From Saprospiraceae bacterium (GTDB lineage Bacteria > Bacteroidota > Bacteroidia > Chitinophagales > Saprospiraceae), in NCBI GenBank assembly GCA_020629515.1, contig JAHDDE010000005.1, forward strand, positions 1-64,000: DNA of 64,000 bases, read 5' to 3'. The notes below the pieces were generated by a model. The model searched no databases. It was not told where the DNA came from and saw nothing but the letters and a program-made list of their open reading frames with translations. Positions 16,769 through 26,459 of the stretch are shown here, piece by piece. The position numbers and the translations under genes were made by a program. The number at the start of each line of letters is the position of its first letter. Within the stretch, counting starts at the first letter, position 1.

Positions 16769-17809
16769 CTAGTTAGGTTTATCAAAAACTTTTAATTCAT
16801 ACTGATTTAAGTCTCTTATTAATTTTCCTGTCTTGGTAAGTTTCATTTTTCTCACAACCATTAATTCTTTAGGCCGATGATTTTTTTCTCCTACATGCTG
16901 GATGTCCCTCCAGATCTTAATCAGGACTTCTTTATTATCCGGGCATTCTATAATTAAGACTACCTTTTGTCCCAATTTTGGATCAGGAATAGCTCCTATG
17001 AAAAAAGGAAATAAGACTACTGATCGTAGAGCTTGCTCTAACTCATATGGATTCACTTTAAGCCCACCAGTATTAATAATATCATCAGTACGACCAAGCC
17101 ATATAAAGGTGGAAGGATCAATCAGTTGAACCAAATCATTAGTGATTATAGGGCTCAATGGTAGATGATCTGCAGATATAACTAAAGTTTTACGATCACT
17201 CTCCATCAATCGTACTTCTGGGAGACTATGAAAGTATTGTGATTGGGACAAACCATTTAACGGCTTTATAGCAATATGAGTAATCGTCTCGGTCATGCCA
17301 TAACTATGATATATCTCACAATTAGTGTTTAGACTTTTAATTTTAGATTGTAATTCACTACTAATTGGAGCCCCGCCAATCAATATTTTTTTTATTAGCT
17401 TAAGACGATCTTCATGTTGTTCTAATCCTCGAGAGAATTGTAATGGAGTCATGGATATAAAATCATATTCCTCCGTAATAAATTTCATGGGATTGACAGT
17501 AGGTGGGCTCACATGTAATTCTCCATGTGCTATATTGCTCCTTACATACATCATCTTGCCTGCAATAAACTGTATGGGCAAACATAATAGTGATTTATAA
17601 CCCTCTTCTAACTGAAATCTTTCGAGTGTCAACTTGGCACTTTTTATCATACTTTCTTTAGTATGCTTAATTAGCTTAGGCGCACCTGTGGAACCCGAAG
17701 TTTTCGTTTCAAATACGAGCTCAAGTTCCCACATATTTTTAAACTTCCGAACCTCTTGAATCCAATCTTCTTGATCTCCTTGGGCATGAATAAATTTTAT
17801 ACTCATCAT
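16769..17809 (-). CDS. menE: o-succinylbenzoate-CoA ligase (short form)
   Basis: Adenylate-forming ligase that activates o-succinylbenzoate with CoA. At 346 residues it is clearly shorter than E. coli MenE (about 450) but of the short form common in Bacteroidota. Seen: AMP-binding P-loop TSGSTGAPKLIKHT (37-50), HSYGMTETITHIA (A5 region), WLGRTDDIINTGGLKVNP (A8 region) and KLTKTGKLIRD with the C-terminal catalytic Lys (A10). It starts 4 bases after the menC stop, so the two genes are tightly coupled. Without that context other acyl-CoA ligases would be possible; context makes MenE very likely. Confidence 0.9.
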   Translation of the reverse strand: MMSIKFIHAQGDQEDWIQEVRKFKNMWELELVFETKTSGSTGAPKLIKHTKESMIKSAKLTLERFQLEEGYKSLLCLPIQFIAGKMMYVRSNIAHGELHVSPPTVNPMKFITEEYDFISMTPLQFSRGLEQHEDRLKLIKKILIGGAPISSELQSKIKSLNTNCEIYHSYGMTETITHIAIKPLNGLSQSQYFHSLPEVRLMESDRKTLVISADHLPLSPIITNDLVQLIDPSTFIWLGRTDDIINTGGLKVNPYELEQALRSVVLFPFFIGAIPDPKLGQKVVLIIECPDNKEVLIKIWRDIQHVGEKNHRPKELMVVRKMKLTKTGKLIRDLNQYELKVFDKPN

Positions 17810-17813
17810 GGCA

Positions 17814-18833
17814 CTAATGGCTAATCTGATTTAAATCCCACTTTACTTCTTTATCATAATACAAACGACCATTATTAATCGTCAACGGTGATTCGAAATT
17901 ATTGGTATAAAGTTGTCCCGTGCCTAAGCCTTGTGGCATAGGATTGTTCTTAGTAGACACCCATTGTGCTATAGCATTCAATCCAATATTAGATTCTAAA
18001 GCAGAAGTTGCCCACCATGCTATATTCATTTGTTCAGCTAATCTTATCCAATTTTCACTTACTTCAAATCCTCCAATCAAAGAGGGCTTTAATATGATAT
18101 ATTGAGGTTTAATTGTCCTAAGCAAATCTTTTCTTTGGTCTGGTTCTGATATACCAATCAACTCTTCATCAAGTGCAATATCAATAGGTGAATAGGCACA
18201 TAAATTAGCCATCTCGTCCCACTGTCGAGGCTGAATGGGTTGTTCGATAGAATGCACCTCGAAAGACGAAAGGATCTTCAATTTCTCTAAAGCCTGATCA
18301 ACCTTAAAGGCGCCATTTGCATCAACCCTAAGTTCTATATCCTTAGCAGAAAAATGCTTTCTAACATATGCCAAAAGTTCGATTTCTTCATCAAAGTCTA
18401 TTGCACCAATTTTTAATTTGATGCAATCAAATCCTGTCTCAATCTTTTGGACTATCTGATCAAACATGAATTTTTTATCACCCATCCATACTAATCCATT
18501 AATTGGAATTCCAACCTCGCCATTGCTAAAGGAGGAGTCAAATAACTTAAATGAATCTATACTCTCTGACGATAAAGCCAAAATTTCTTGTGCAAAGGCT
18601 ACTGCTGGCAAAGTACGTATTAAGACATCTTTATCAATAGATTGATCGATTAGATAATTCTCAATTGCATTTTTGTGATCAATGCTTAATCCATCGATAA
18701 TTGATATCTCCCCAAACGCCTTATCATTTTCACTATAAATAATCCAAGAATCCTTAGTTCTGATAATCCCACGTGAAGTACCACTTGGTTGTTTAAAATG
18801 TAGTTGATGGTACTTGTATCTATAATTCTTCAT
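17814..18833 (-). CDS. menC: o-succinylbenzoate synthase
   Basis: Enolase-superfamily dehydratase that converts SHCHC to o-succinylbenzoate. The 339 residues include the catalytic KxK (CIKLKIG, about 138-144), metal ligands in RVDANG, SIEQPI and ALDEE, and the second catalytic Lys in ILKPSLIGG. Its N-terminal capping domain begins at residue 1 (YRYKYHQLHFKQPSGTSRG). It is the first gene of the menC-menE-menF-menD run on the minus strand; 216 bases without a gene precede it and should hold the promoter. Dipeptide epimerases share the fold, but the neighbours decide for MenC. Confidence 0.92.
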   Translation of the reverse strand: MKNYRYKYHQLHFKQPSGTSRGIIRTKDSWIIYSENDKAFGEISIIDGLSIDHKNAIENYLIDQSIDKDVLIRTLPAVAFAQEILALSSESIDSFKLFDSSFSNGEVGIPINGLVWMGDKKFMFDQIVQKIETGFDCIKLKIGAIDFDEEIELLAYVRKHFSAKDIELRVDANGAFKVDQALEKLKILSSFEVHSIEQPIQPRQWDEMANLCAYSPIDIALDEELIGISEPDQRKDLLRTIKPQYIILKPSLIGGFEVSENWIRLAEQMNIAWWATSALESNIGLNAIAQWVSTKNNPMPQGLGTGQLYTNNFESPLTINNGRLYYDKEVKWDLNQISH

Positions 18834-19049
18834 CCAATGAAGTCATTTAAGTATACAATGATAATTTAATTGAGAATCATTGATTCCCAAATATTTTAGC
18901 TTTTTTCATAACTGCCGTCATAAACTCAAAAAGAGCTCCAACCTAAAAACATTAGTACTTAAGATATACTTAAGTCCGACTTACAATTGACTTTAAATGC
19001 TATAAATAGAATAAAGACCTAAAACCCTTTAGCTATTTTGATAAATATG

Positions 19050-20354
19050 CTAAGCATCAACTCCCATTTTTAACCAATCAAATGAGTTCACTTTTCTAAA
19101 ACCTCTATAAATGTCTTGCATTGATCTTCCTTCGTCATGCAAAGCTTGTGGAAAATGATAGGCTAACTTCTCTATGAATCCTTTTATTTCTTCTGTTGAT
19201 AAATGATTATTGATGGTAAATCTTAATCCAGTACAGTTTTCTGGTACTGCAGGATATACCGCCATATTCACCATATATCCCTCTTGTTGTATCAAACGAT
19301 TCAATAAATTATACCCTGTTCGTGGAAGTCCCAAGCCAATAAAAAATATAGGGCTGATATCCTCAGAAACAATGGGGAGCCTATATTCTTTTAGCTTATA
19401 AAGGCAGTACTCTACTTTTTGCTCAAAACTCTCTTGAATAATTTTGATTCCGTCGCTCAGGTGAACCTCCGCGCTACCAATTATGGCTCCAATAGAACCA
19501 TTTTGCAATGGCCCAGAAAACATTAGATGCCCCCCATACATCCTAACATTATGCTGTAATTCATGATTGGGAAATAATATTACTCCTCCTCCAGCTGCAA
19601 AGCTTTTATTAAGAGAAGTTGCAATAATCATTCTCTCATGTTGATCTATTTGAGATAGTAAGAAGCCTTTTCCATTCTCACCCGTCCAACTCATACCATG
19701 CGCATCGTCAGCATAGACATGGAGATTTTCATATTTATCGAGTAGGCCCTTTACTTCATTCACTGGCGCTAAATCTCCATACATAGAATATACCCCATCC
19801 ATGACATACCATATCTTCTCATACCTCTTAGATTGATCTAATATTCTTGATTCTAATTCCTCAAGATCATTATGTCTAAGTACTTGAATATCCGTCCCAT
19901 GAGACTGAAGCACGTTATATACGTATTGCATACTATAGTGAGCTTGATGATCAGTGATCACCAAATCGTTAGGCCCTATCAGAACTGGCATAACAATCAA
20001 ATGCCCCATAGAAGTTGAAGGGGTAATTATGAGATTCTCATTTTCAAATATGATTGATAATAGCTCTTCAGCCTTTTGATAAAGTCCACAGCTCAAGTAA
20101 CTTCTGCTGCTGGAAAATTGCGTACCATAATTATCGATGGCTCTCTTGGCTGAAGCCTTAACGTGCGGATGTAATTCTAATCCTAAGTAAGAACAACTTC
20201 CTAAATTGATGTGTTTTTTACCTTTGATGGTGACACTCTTACCATTAAACGATTGATCTTCAGTGTATAAAAATGCGATCTCCTTTTCTAAAGCCTTTTC
20301 AGAAATCTTAACTACCCTATCCACAGTGGATTGGAATCCTGTTTTTGTTTGCAT
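19050..20354 (-). CDS. alpha-oxoamine synthase family acyltransferase (PLP)
   Basis: PLP enzyme of 434 residues in the alpha-oxoamine synthase group (8-amino-7-oxononanoate synthase, serine palmitoyltransferase and relatives), which condense an amino acid with an acyl thioester. Seen: LGSCSYLGL near 52-60, GTQFSSSRSYLSCG, the PLP-phenol contact YADDAHGMSW (usual form DEAHS) and the Schiff-base Lys250 in SLNKSFAAGGG. In Bacteroidota such enzymes serve biotin, sphingolipid or sulfonolipid (cysteate acyltransferase) synthesis. No neighbour decides among these, so the acceptor amino acid is left open. It is a single gene between menC and a histidine kinase gene. Confidence 0.85.
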   Translation of the reverse strand: MQTKTGFQSTVDRVVKISEKALEKEIAFLYTEDQSFNGKSVTIKGKKHINLGSCSYLGLELHPHVKASAKRAIDNYGTQFSSSRSYLSCGLYQKAEELLSIIFENENLIITPSTSMGHLIVMPVLIGPNDLVITDHQAHYSMQYVYNVLQSHGTDIQVLRHNDLEELESRILDQSKRYEKIWYVMDGVYSMYGDLAPVNEVKGLLDKYENLHVYADDAHGMSWTGENGKGFLLSQIDQHERMIIATSLNKSFAAGGGVILFPNHELQHNVRMYGGHLMFSGPLQNGSIGAIIGSAEVHLSDGIKIIQESFEQKVEYCLYKLKEYRLPIVSEDISPIFFIGLGLPRTGYNLLNRLIQQEGYMVNMAVYPAVPENCTGLRFTINNHLSTEEIKGFIEKLAYHFPQALHDEGRSMQDIYRGFRKVNSFDWLKMGVDA

Positions 20355-20529
20355 TGCCCCTTTTTTAAATACCTTTGAATCCTACTAATATATTCAATAT
20401 TTTGTAGCAAAAGGGGTTTTTTATTAGATGGCTTTAATTTATTAGAAACTTTAACGTAGATCCAATTTGCTACTAAGTACTCAATATACTTGCTCAACAA
20501 ATTGAGTGAAATTATCATACCAAAAATAG

Positions 20530-23013
20530 TTAAGGTAAATCTTTTTTGATGGTGAAATAAAATGTGGACCCATCAGATAGTTCAGACTCAACATATATTT
20601 CACCTGCATGGGCATTAATTATTTTGGAACAAATAGCTAAACCAATACCAGAACCCTCATATTCATCTTGCGAGTGTAATCTTCCAAATAGTTGAAAAAT
20701 CTTCTTTTTGTTTGCAGGGCTTATTCCTATGCCATTATCCTTTATGTAGAACTTCCAGTAATCTCCTAAGTCCTTACACCCTATGATTACTCTGCATGAG
20801 TCATCTTCTTTCCTAAACTTCATGGCATTTCTAATGAGATTAGAAAACACTTGTGATAATTTGACACCGTCCCCTTTTATTTTGAGAGGCAAGTCTACTA
20901 ACTTGATTTCTGTACCTGTGGAAGCAATGTCTACTTTTAAATCTTTAAGTACATTTTTAACTAACTTTTCTGCACTAAATTCAGAGAATCTAATGTTCTT
21001 AGTATCCACCTTTGAAAATTGAAGAATGTCCTCAACCATCTTACCTAAATGGTTGCTACTAGATAATATTATATCCAAAAACTCCTTTCCAGATGCAGAA
21101 AGCGCCTCTCGTTCTCTTCGATTCATTAATTGTGCAAAACTATGAATAGTCCTTAAGGGTGATTTCAAATCATGTGACGCTATAGCGGCGAAATTGGATA
21201 GACTTACATTTGATTCGATATAGTTATTAAGCTCTTTATTCTTCCTCTTTATCTCTCTTTCTTGTTTTTTGCTTTTTGTTATATCAGAATAGATTCTAAC
21301 TAAAAATATTTTGCTCCCTACTTCCACCAGTTGATAGGTGCAGTTGATCAACTTTTCTTTTCCATTGACATGTAATGTATCTTGAAATTTTACAGCTCTT
21401 TTGTGTATGATTTCTTTTAATAATCTCTCAAAAGAGCTGGTACGCCATTCTACCCCATTTTGGTCAGATGACTTGATGATAGTGCTATATTCTTCATAGT
21501 TGAGATAAGTCAGCTTGTCATTTTCGACAATCTTAAACATATTCTCGTTTCTCATAACCAATCTACCTTTTAACTTCTTAGGATTACGATCTGTGATTTC
21601 AATAATGTCAACACCGTCGAAAGATTTAGAGAAAAAAGCCTGTGAAATAAGTCCACTTTCCAAGACTTTTTCTTGTGAATCCATCAATTCTGTAATATCA
21701 TTATACAAAAAGTGGACACCATTTATTTTATTGTCAGCAGAAAGAAGATGTCTGATGGTTCCCTCGAGATGTTTGATAGATCCATCTCTAAGCCTTAATA
21801 TAAAATGTGGAAGTCTGACTACATGTTTGTTAGCAAGTATGTGTGCTAATTCAGGTATTTTTTCTAAAAAATCATTTTCCATGAAAGTTTCCAAGTGAGA
21901 ACTAATAGAACTACCTATTAAAAAATTCACACTTTCACCAATAATGCTCGCCGCCGATTTAGATGCAAACTTAATTGTACCATTCAGGTCAGTATGAATG
22001 ATCCCTGCCGAAGACGATTCGATAAGACTTCGATATAATGCTTCAGATTCCACTTTAGCTCTATACGCATTTAGTCGCTCACTGATATCATGGAGGCTTA
22101 TCGCTACCAAGTTATTCTTAATATCAAAAGGTATTATTGTACATTGGACATCTATCTCTTTAGTCCTTTTGAAAGACTCAGTAGTGAGAAGTAAATCAAC
22201 TGACGCTGGCTCATCAGTATCTATTACTAATTGAATAAAATATTCTAATTTTTGATAATCTCTTTCTGAAAAGAGCGTATGGACCAATTTATGATTCCAA
22301 GTGCGGTGATTGACCATTGCTTTGAACGACGGATTTGATTCTTTGATTTCTCCAGAAGTAAAATCGCAAATGAATAACCCTTCTACGGTATTCTCAAAGA
22401 TCTTTTCGAATCGTGCTTGATTCTCCTTGAGGGAGCTCTGAGCATTTATAAGCTTGGGGATATAATATGAAGGAGCATTGAGAAGATTTTGAATATTGGC
22501 GGCTGTAAAGACAATCGAAACGAATAATAGTAGAAAAGATACTATTTGATATTCTCCGGAAATTTCCAAGTTGTTAGCAGCTACAAAGTCGAAAGAAAGA
22601 CATGTCAAAGCTGCCACAGAAAAAGTGATGAGTTGAGCTTGTTTCCTTTTTGGATCGTCTATATAGTTGAAAGTATCTACTATCAGAGGTATAAAAAGTA
22701 AACCCTCTAAAGTTAGCTGGGGGAACAAGATTCCGAAAATTAGAATAATTACAGTAGGAGATATAAAATAAATGTCACAAGAAATTTCGAATTTTTTCTT
22801 GTCCAATAGCTTCAATCCAAAGAAATAACTGATAGAAAATAAAGCTAATAGTAAAGGAAGAGCAATTTTAGCATCTGAGAATAACAGAATTCCGATACTT
22901 AGTAGCATTATCATCAAAGAAGAACCAAGAAAGTCCTTTCTAAGTTTCACTATTTTTGCCTCCTTGATAATACCAAAAGTGAAATTCTCCTTTTGATTTA
23001 AATTAATTTCCAT
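20530..23013 (-). CDS. multi-PAS sensor histidine kinase with membrane N-terminus
   Basis: Sensor kinase of 827 residues. Residues about 28-180 hold several membrane helices. PAS-like domains follow: one near 205-315 (FEKIFENTVEGLFICD), one near 325-445 (LIESSSAGIIHTDLNG) and a third less clear one near 450-575. Coiled-coil residues 577-600 lead to the HisKA domain with H-box IASHDLKSPLRT and phospho-acceptor His614. The ATPase domain has VFSNLIRNAMKFR (N-box), DNGIGI (G1) and GSGIGLAI (G2). The cytoplasmic sensor domains suggest sensing of an internal or membrane-soluble signal. The nearest partner candidates are the response regulators at 11249 and 11756, by inference. Confidence 0.93.
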   Translation of the reverse strand: MEINLNQKENFTFGIIKEAKIVKLRKDFLGSSLMIMLLSIGILLFSDAKIALPLLLALFSISYFFGLKLLDKKKFEISCDIYFISPTVIILIFGILFPQLTLEGLLFIPLIVDTFNYIDDPKRKQAQLITFSVAALTCLSFDFVAANNLEISGEYQIVSFLLLFVSIVFTAANIQNLLNAPSYYIPKLINAQSSLKENQARFEKIFENTVEGLFICDFTSGEIKESNPSFKAMVNHRTWNHKLVHTLFSERDYQKLEYFIQLVIDTDEPASVDLLLTTESFKRTKEIDVQCTIIPFDIKNNLVAISLHDISERLNAYRAKVESEALYRSLIESSSAGIIHTDLNGTIKFASKSAASIIGESVNFLIGSSISSHLETFMENDFLEKIPELAHILANKHVVRLPHFILRLRDGSIKHLEGTIRHLLSADNKINGVHFLYNDITELMDSQEKVLESGLISQAFFSKSFDGVDIIEITDRNPKKLKGRLVMRNENMFKIVENDKLTYLNYEEYSTIIKSSDQNGVEWRTSSFERLLKEIIHKRAVKFQDTLHVNGKEKLINCTYQLVEVGSKIFLVRIYSDITKSKKQEREIKRKNKELNNYIESNVSLSNFAAIASHDLKSPLRTIHSFAQLMNRREREALSASGKEFLDIILSSSNHLGKMVEDILQFSKVDTKNIRFSEFSAEKLVKNVLKDLKVDIASTGTEIKLVDLPLKIKGDGVKLSQVFSNLIRNAMKFRKEDDSCRVIIGCKDLGDYWKFYIKDNGIGISPANKKKIFQLFGRLHSQDEYEGSGIGLAICSKIINAHAGEIYVESELSDGSTFYFTIKKDLP

Positions 23014-23230
23014 TAACTATGGCTCTGATTAAATTAGCAATCTTGTTTCTAATTGAATCTCACTAAATGTCGATATTTTGGTGTTGTGGGAGGTCGTTCT
23101 TTGTATATATAAGTCAATGGATCAGACTATATCCCCCTACAAATCCCATACAATAATGTTGAAGTTATTTTTGATGATACATAAGCTGCACTTTATAGCG
23201 CTGTTACACATAACTAAATAAGTTAATAAG

Positions 23231-24640
23231 ATGAAGGAAGACCACTTTGATATATCTTTATTTCGATCAAAAGGATATCAAATTATAGATGATTTAGCTA
23301 ATTACTTAGAATCCAGTTATAAGAAATATCGACCTGTACTTTCATTAGTGTCGCCTGAGGAAGAATATAAATTCTGGGAAAATTATTCTATCACAGACCT
23401 CAAATCTTTTAATACTGATTTGATCGAAAGATCAATATCTCTTCACCATCCCAATTATATAGGACATCAAGTCTCTGCTCCGCTCCCAGAAATCGCTTTA
23501 TTAGGTCTGACTTCTGAATTACTCAATAATGGGATGGGCATCTATGAGATGGGAGCTGCAGGTACTGCAATCGAACAAAATGTTATTCGTCAATTTTGCA
23601 ATTCAATAGGATACGACAGCAATAGCAGTGGATTTTTAACCTCTGGGGGAACTCTTGCCAACTTGACTGCTTTATTAGCAGCTAGGTCATATTGTCTTGC
23701 CAAACACCCAGAAAGTTCTATCGAAAACTTGTACATATTGGTATCAGAACAAGCGCATTTCTGCATCGAGAGGGCAGGAATTACAATGGGATTGCCTCAA
23801 ACTAATATTGTTAAAATTGCCGTAGATGACCAATACCGGATTGACACTTTAGAACTACATAAAAGAGCTAATGCCATCATACAATCAGGAGGCTTGATCA
23901 TGAGTGTGGTAGCTTGTGCATGTAGTACCGCAACGGGGTCTTATGACGATATTGTCGTTCTATCAAAAATATCAAAAGAGTTGGATAGTTGGCTTCATGT
24001 AGATGGAGCTCATGGAGGTGCGGCAATATTTTCAGAAAAACTAAAATCTAATCTACTTCAATCAGTCGAACAAGCAGATTCTATCATAATAGATGCACAT
24101 AAGATGATGCTTACTCCAGCATTATGCACAGCAGTATTATTTAAAAAAAGTGAAAACAGCTATATAAGTTTTAAGCAAAAAGCAGATTATCTATTCGATC
24201 AGATAAGTCAAGACCCAAATAATCTGGCAAAACGCACTTATGAGACAACTAAATATATGATGGGAATCAAAGTCTATTATTTATTTAAAAAATTGGGGGT
24301 AAAATATATCGGGGATTATATCGAAAGACAAACTGACCTAACCCTCCAATTATTTGACCTGATCAACGATTCTCCTAACTTCGAAGTGGCGCATCGACCT
24401 ATGAGCAATATACTCTGCTTTAGATATTGGATCAAAGATGCCACTGATGAAAAGTTAAATAGAATCAACCAAACTATCCGTAACACCATAATAGACTCTG
24501 GAAAATTCTATATAGTTAGCACATGGCTCAACGATATATATTACCTCAGAGTAACTATCATGAATGTTCTAACCACCATAAAGGACGTTAAATCAATGAT
24601 CCATGAAATCGAAGAAATAGCGATTAGAACAAGTTGCTAA
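23231..24640 (+). CDS. group II PLP-dependent decarboxylase
   Basis: Decarboxylase of 469 residues in the glutamate/aromatic-amino-acid/2,4-diaminobutyrate decarboxylase family. Seen: HPNYIGHQVSAPLP (about 74-87), SGFLTSGGTLANLTAL (135-150), a PLP-contacting His in EQAHFCIERAG, LHVDGAHGGAA (254-264) and Schiff-base Lys291 in DAHKMM. The substrate cannot be read with confidence; L-2,4-diaminobutyrate, aspartate or an aromatic amino acid are all possible. The last 17 bases overlap the convergent kinase-like gene at 24624. The 217 bases upstream are shared with the divergent histidine kinase. Confidence 0.86.
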   Translation: MKEDHFDISLFRSKGYQIIDDLANYLESSYKKYRPVLSLVSPEEEYKFWENYSITDLKSFNTDLIERSISLHHPNYIGHQVSAPLPEIALLGLTSELLNNGMGIYEMGAAGTAIEQNVIRQFCNSIGYDSNSSGFLTSGGTLANLTALLAARSYCLAKHPESSIENLYILVSEQAHFCIERAGITMGLPQTNIVKIAVDDQYRIDTLELHKRANAIIQSGGLIMSVVACACSTATGSYDDIVVLSKISKELDSWLHVDGAHGGAAIFSEKLKSNLLQSVEQADSIIIDAHKMMLTPALCTAVLFKKSENSYISFKQKADYLFDQISQDPNNLAKRTYETTKYMMGIKVYYLFKKLGVKYIGDYIERQTDLTLQLFDLINDSPNFEVAHRPMSNILCFRYWIKDATDEKLNRINQTIRNTIIDSGKFYIVSTWLNDIYYLRVTIMNVLTTIKDVKSMIHEIEEIAIRTSC

Positions 24641-25697
24641 TTCGATTTTTTTCAATGGCTCGAAGCGCTTTAAAACAGAAGCCTTCTGCTGCCTTTCCGA
24701 GTAGAGCAAATCGTTTATCCTGAGTCAAGCCATGATGATATCTGTAGTAGATTTGTTGAATTATAACAGCAATCTTAAACAAACCGTATACGTAGTGATA
24801 AATAATATTGCTCAAGTCTTTCCCCGACTTATCAGCATACATCTCGATAAGTGATTCTCTATTAGGATTGCCAGCCTGATATGTAGGAAGAGAAATCAAC
24901 TCACCAAAAACAGCCACATCCTCTTCTTCTGCCCAATAAGCCAAGCTCGTAGCGAAATCCATCAAAGGATCACCGATTGTAGCCATCTCCCAATCCAGTA
25001 TTGCAATAAGTTTACTCCAGTTTCCTGTTTCAAACATCACGTTATCATACTTATAATCATTATGTATCAGTCCGTGTCCGCTCTCATCAGGTATGCTATT
25101 ATTGAGCCATTTCATTACCTTTTCTATTACTTTAACTTCACTAGTCTGAGCTTTTTTGTACCGTCTTGTCCATCCCTCAACCTGGCGCTTATTATACCCT
25201 TCGGGTTTACCTAAATTTTCTAATCCAGCTTCGACATAATTTACTTGATGAAGCTCTACCATGGTATCCAGCCATGTTCGGGCGATCACCTCATAGTGTT
25301 GTGCATTATTATCCCCAGCTAATCCTGTTGATCGGAGGATCATCCCATTGACACGCTCCATTAGGTAGAATTCTGCCCCAATGATACTCTCATCCTTACA
25401 ATGGTCATAGACATCAGCAACCTTGTCAAAATGGGGCTTCAAGAGCTTCTGCACATTATACTCTCTACCCATATCGTGACCACCCTTAATTTTCGCACCA
25501 TATGGTGGACGACGGAGTATGATGTCCTGACCTCCTATATTTATATTGTAAGTTAAATTAGAATATCCGCCTGGAAACTGTGTAACTACAAAGTCCCCTG
25601 TCCAAGTGGGGTTAAGTTGAGCCAGATAAGGAGCCAAGCGACTCATATCCAGTTCTTCTCCTTTTCTTACTTCTTTAGGGCGATCTATGTTATCCAC
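24624..25697 (-). CDS. APH-fold phosphotransferase (ACAD10/11 N-domain-like)
   Basis: Aminoglycoside-phosphotransferase-fold protein of 357 residues from a GTG start. It has the Brenner-like catalytic loop LIHNDYKYDNVMF (His-x-Asp, about 212-224) and the metal motif LDWEMATIGDPLMDFA (about 237-252), plus the substrate-side segment LRRPPYGAK typical of the ACAD10/ACAD11 kinase-like domain, which phosphorylates 4-hydroxyacyl-CoA species in animals. It follows an SDR gene (15 bases) and an SMP-30-like gene in one operon, as such proteins often accompany short-chain dehydrogenases and acyl-CoA metabolism. It is unlikely to be an antibiotic-resistance gene. Confidence 0.85.
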   Translation of the reverse strand: MDNIDRPKEVRKGEELDMSRLAPYLAQLNPTWTGDFVVTQFPGGYSNLTYNINIGGQDIILRRPPYGAKIKGGHDMGREYNVQKLLKPHFDKVADVYDHCKDESIIGAEFYLMERVNGMILRSTGLAGDNNAQHYEVIARTWLDTMVELHQVNYVEAGLENLGKPEGYNKRQVEGWTRRYKKAQTSEVKVIEKVMKWLNNSIPDESGHGLIHNDYKYDNVMFETGNWSKLIAILDWEMATIGDPLMDFATSLAYWAEEEDVAVFGELISLPTYQAGNPNRESLIEMYADKSGKDLSNIIYHYVYGLFKIAVIIQQIYYRYHHGLTQDKRFALLGKAAEGFCFKALRAIEKNRISNLF

Positions 25698-25712
25698 AAC
25701 TTATTAAATTTT

Positions 25713-26450
25713 CTATCTTGAATATCCCCCGTCTATAGGTAGGCAAACTCCACTAACAAATCTCGATTCTTCAGAAGCCAAGTACAAATATCCGTGAGCT
25801 ATGTCGATTGGCTCAGCTAAAAAGCCAACAGGAATAGTCATTAACGCCATCTGCTTAATATTATCAGGTATCGCATCAGTCATTGGTGTTTTTGTATATC
25901 CTGGTGCAATAGCGTTGGCGGTAATACCAAATTTACCCAATTCTGTAGCCCAAGTTTTTGTCATACCTATAACTCCAGCCTTAGTGGCGGCATAGTTAGT
26001 TTGACCATAATTTCCCCTCAATCCAGTGGTAGAGGCGGCTGATACTATCCGACCATATCCATTTTCTTTCATGATTTTGCTTACAGCCCTTGTAGCGTAA
26101 AAGACACCTGATAGATTGACAGAGATGACAGCATCCCATTCTTCATCTGACATCTTAACTAAAGTCTTATCACGTGTTATCCCAGCATTATTAATCAAGA
26201 TATCCACCTTACCATATCTCTTAGCAATATCCGCTACCGAGGCTTCTACGGCTTCCTTGTCAGTGATGGAAATTTTGACAAATTCAGCAGTCCCACCGCT
26301 GCTATTGATTTTCTCGGCAACAGTTGCTCCTTCATCTAATAGATCCCAGATTATAACTTTTGCACCTTCTTGAGCAAATAATTCAGCTGTGGCTTGTCCA
26401 ATTCCTCTCGAACCACCTGTCACAATAGCTATTCTATCTTTTAGTCTCAT
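25713..26450 (-). CDS. short-chain dehydrogenase/reductase, FabG-like
   Basis: Classical SDR of 245 residues, complete and cytoplasmic. Seen: the cofactor motif TGGSRGIGQA (11-20), NNAG near 87-90, the catalytic Ser in SAASTTGLRG and YxxxK in YAATKAG (about 152-158), and the C-terminal GVCLPIDGGYSR. It most resembles 3-oxoacyl-ACP/acetoacetyl-CoA reductases. Given its operon with an APH-fold kinase and an SMP-30-like protein (9-base and 15-base gaps), it probably acts in a secondary acyl-CoA or alcohol pathway rather than in housekeeping fatty acid synthesis. Confidence 0.92.
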   Translation of the reverse strand: MRLKDRIAIVTGGSRGIGQATAELFAQEGAKVIIWDLLDEGATVAEKINSSGGTAEFVKISITDKEAVEASVADIAKRYGKVDILINNAGITRDKTLVKMSDEEWDAVISVNLSGVFYATRAVSKIMKENGYGRIVSAASTTGLRGNYGQTNYAATKAGVIGMTKTWATELGKFGITANAIAPGYTKTPMTDAIPDNIKQMALMTIPVGFLAEPIDIAHGYLYLASEESRFVSGVCLPIDGGYSR

Positions 26451-26459
26451 CGTTTGTAT

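Noticed and set aside
20312-20518. Short minus-strand reading frame overlapping the start of the alpha-oxoamine synthase gene
   Set aside because: It overlaps a well-supported start in another frame, has low-complexity basic composition and no plausible product.
24624-25697. Aminoglycoside resistance gene
   Set aside because: The fold is shared, but the sequence (LRRPPYGAK, DWEMATIGDPLMDFA) and operon fit the ACAD10/11-like kinase group, not resistance enzymes.
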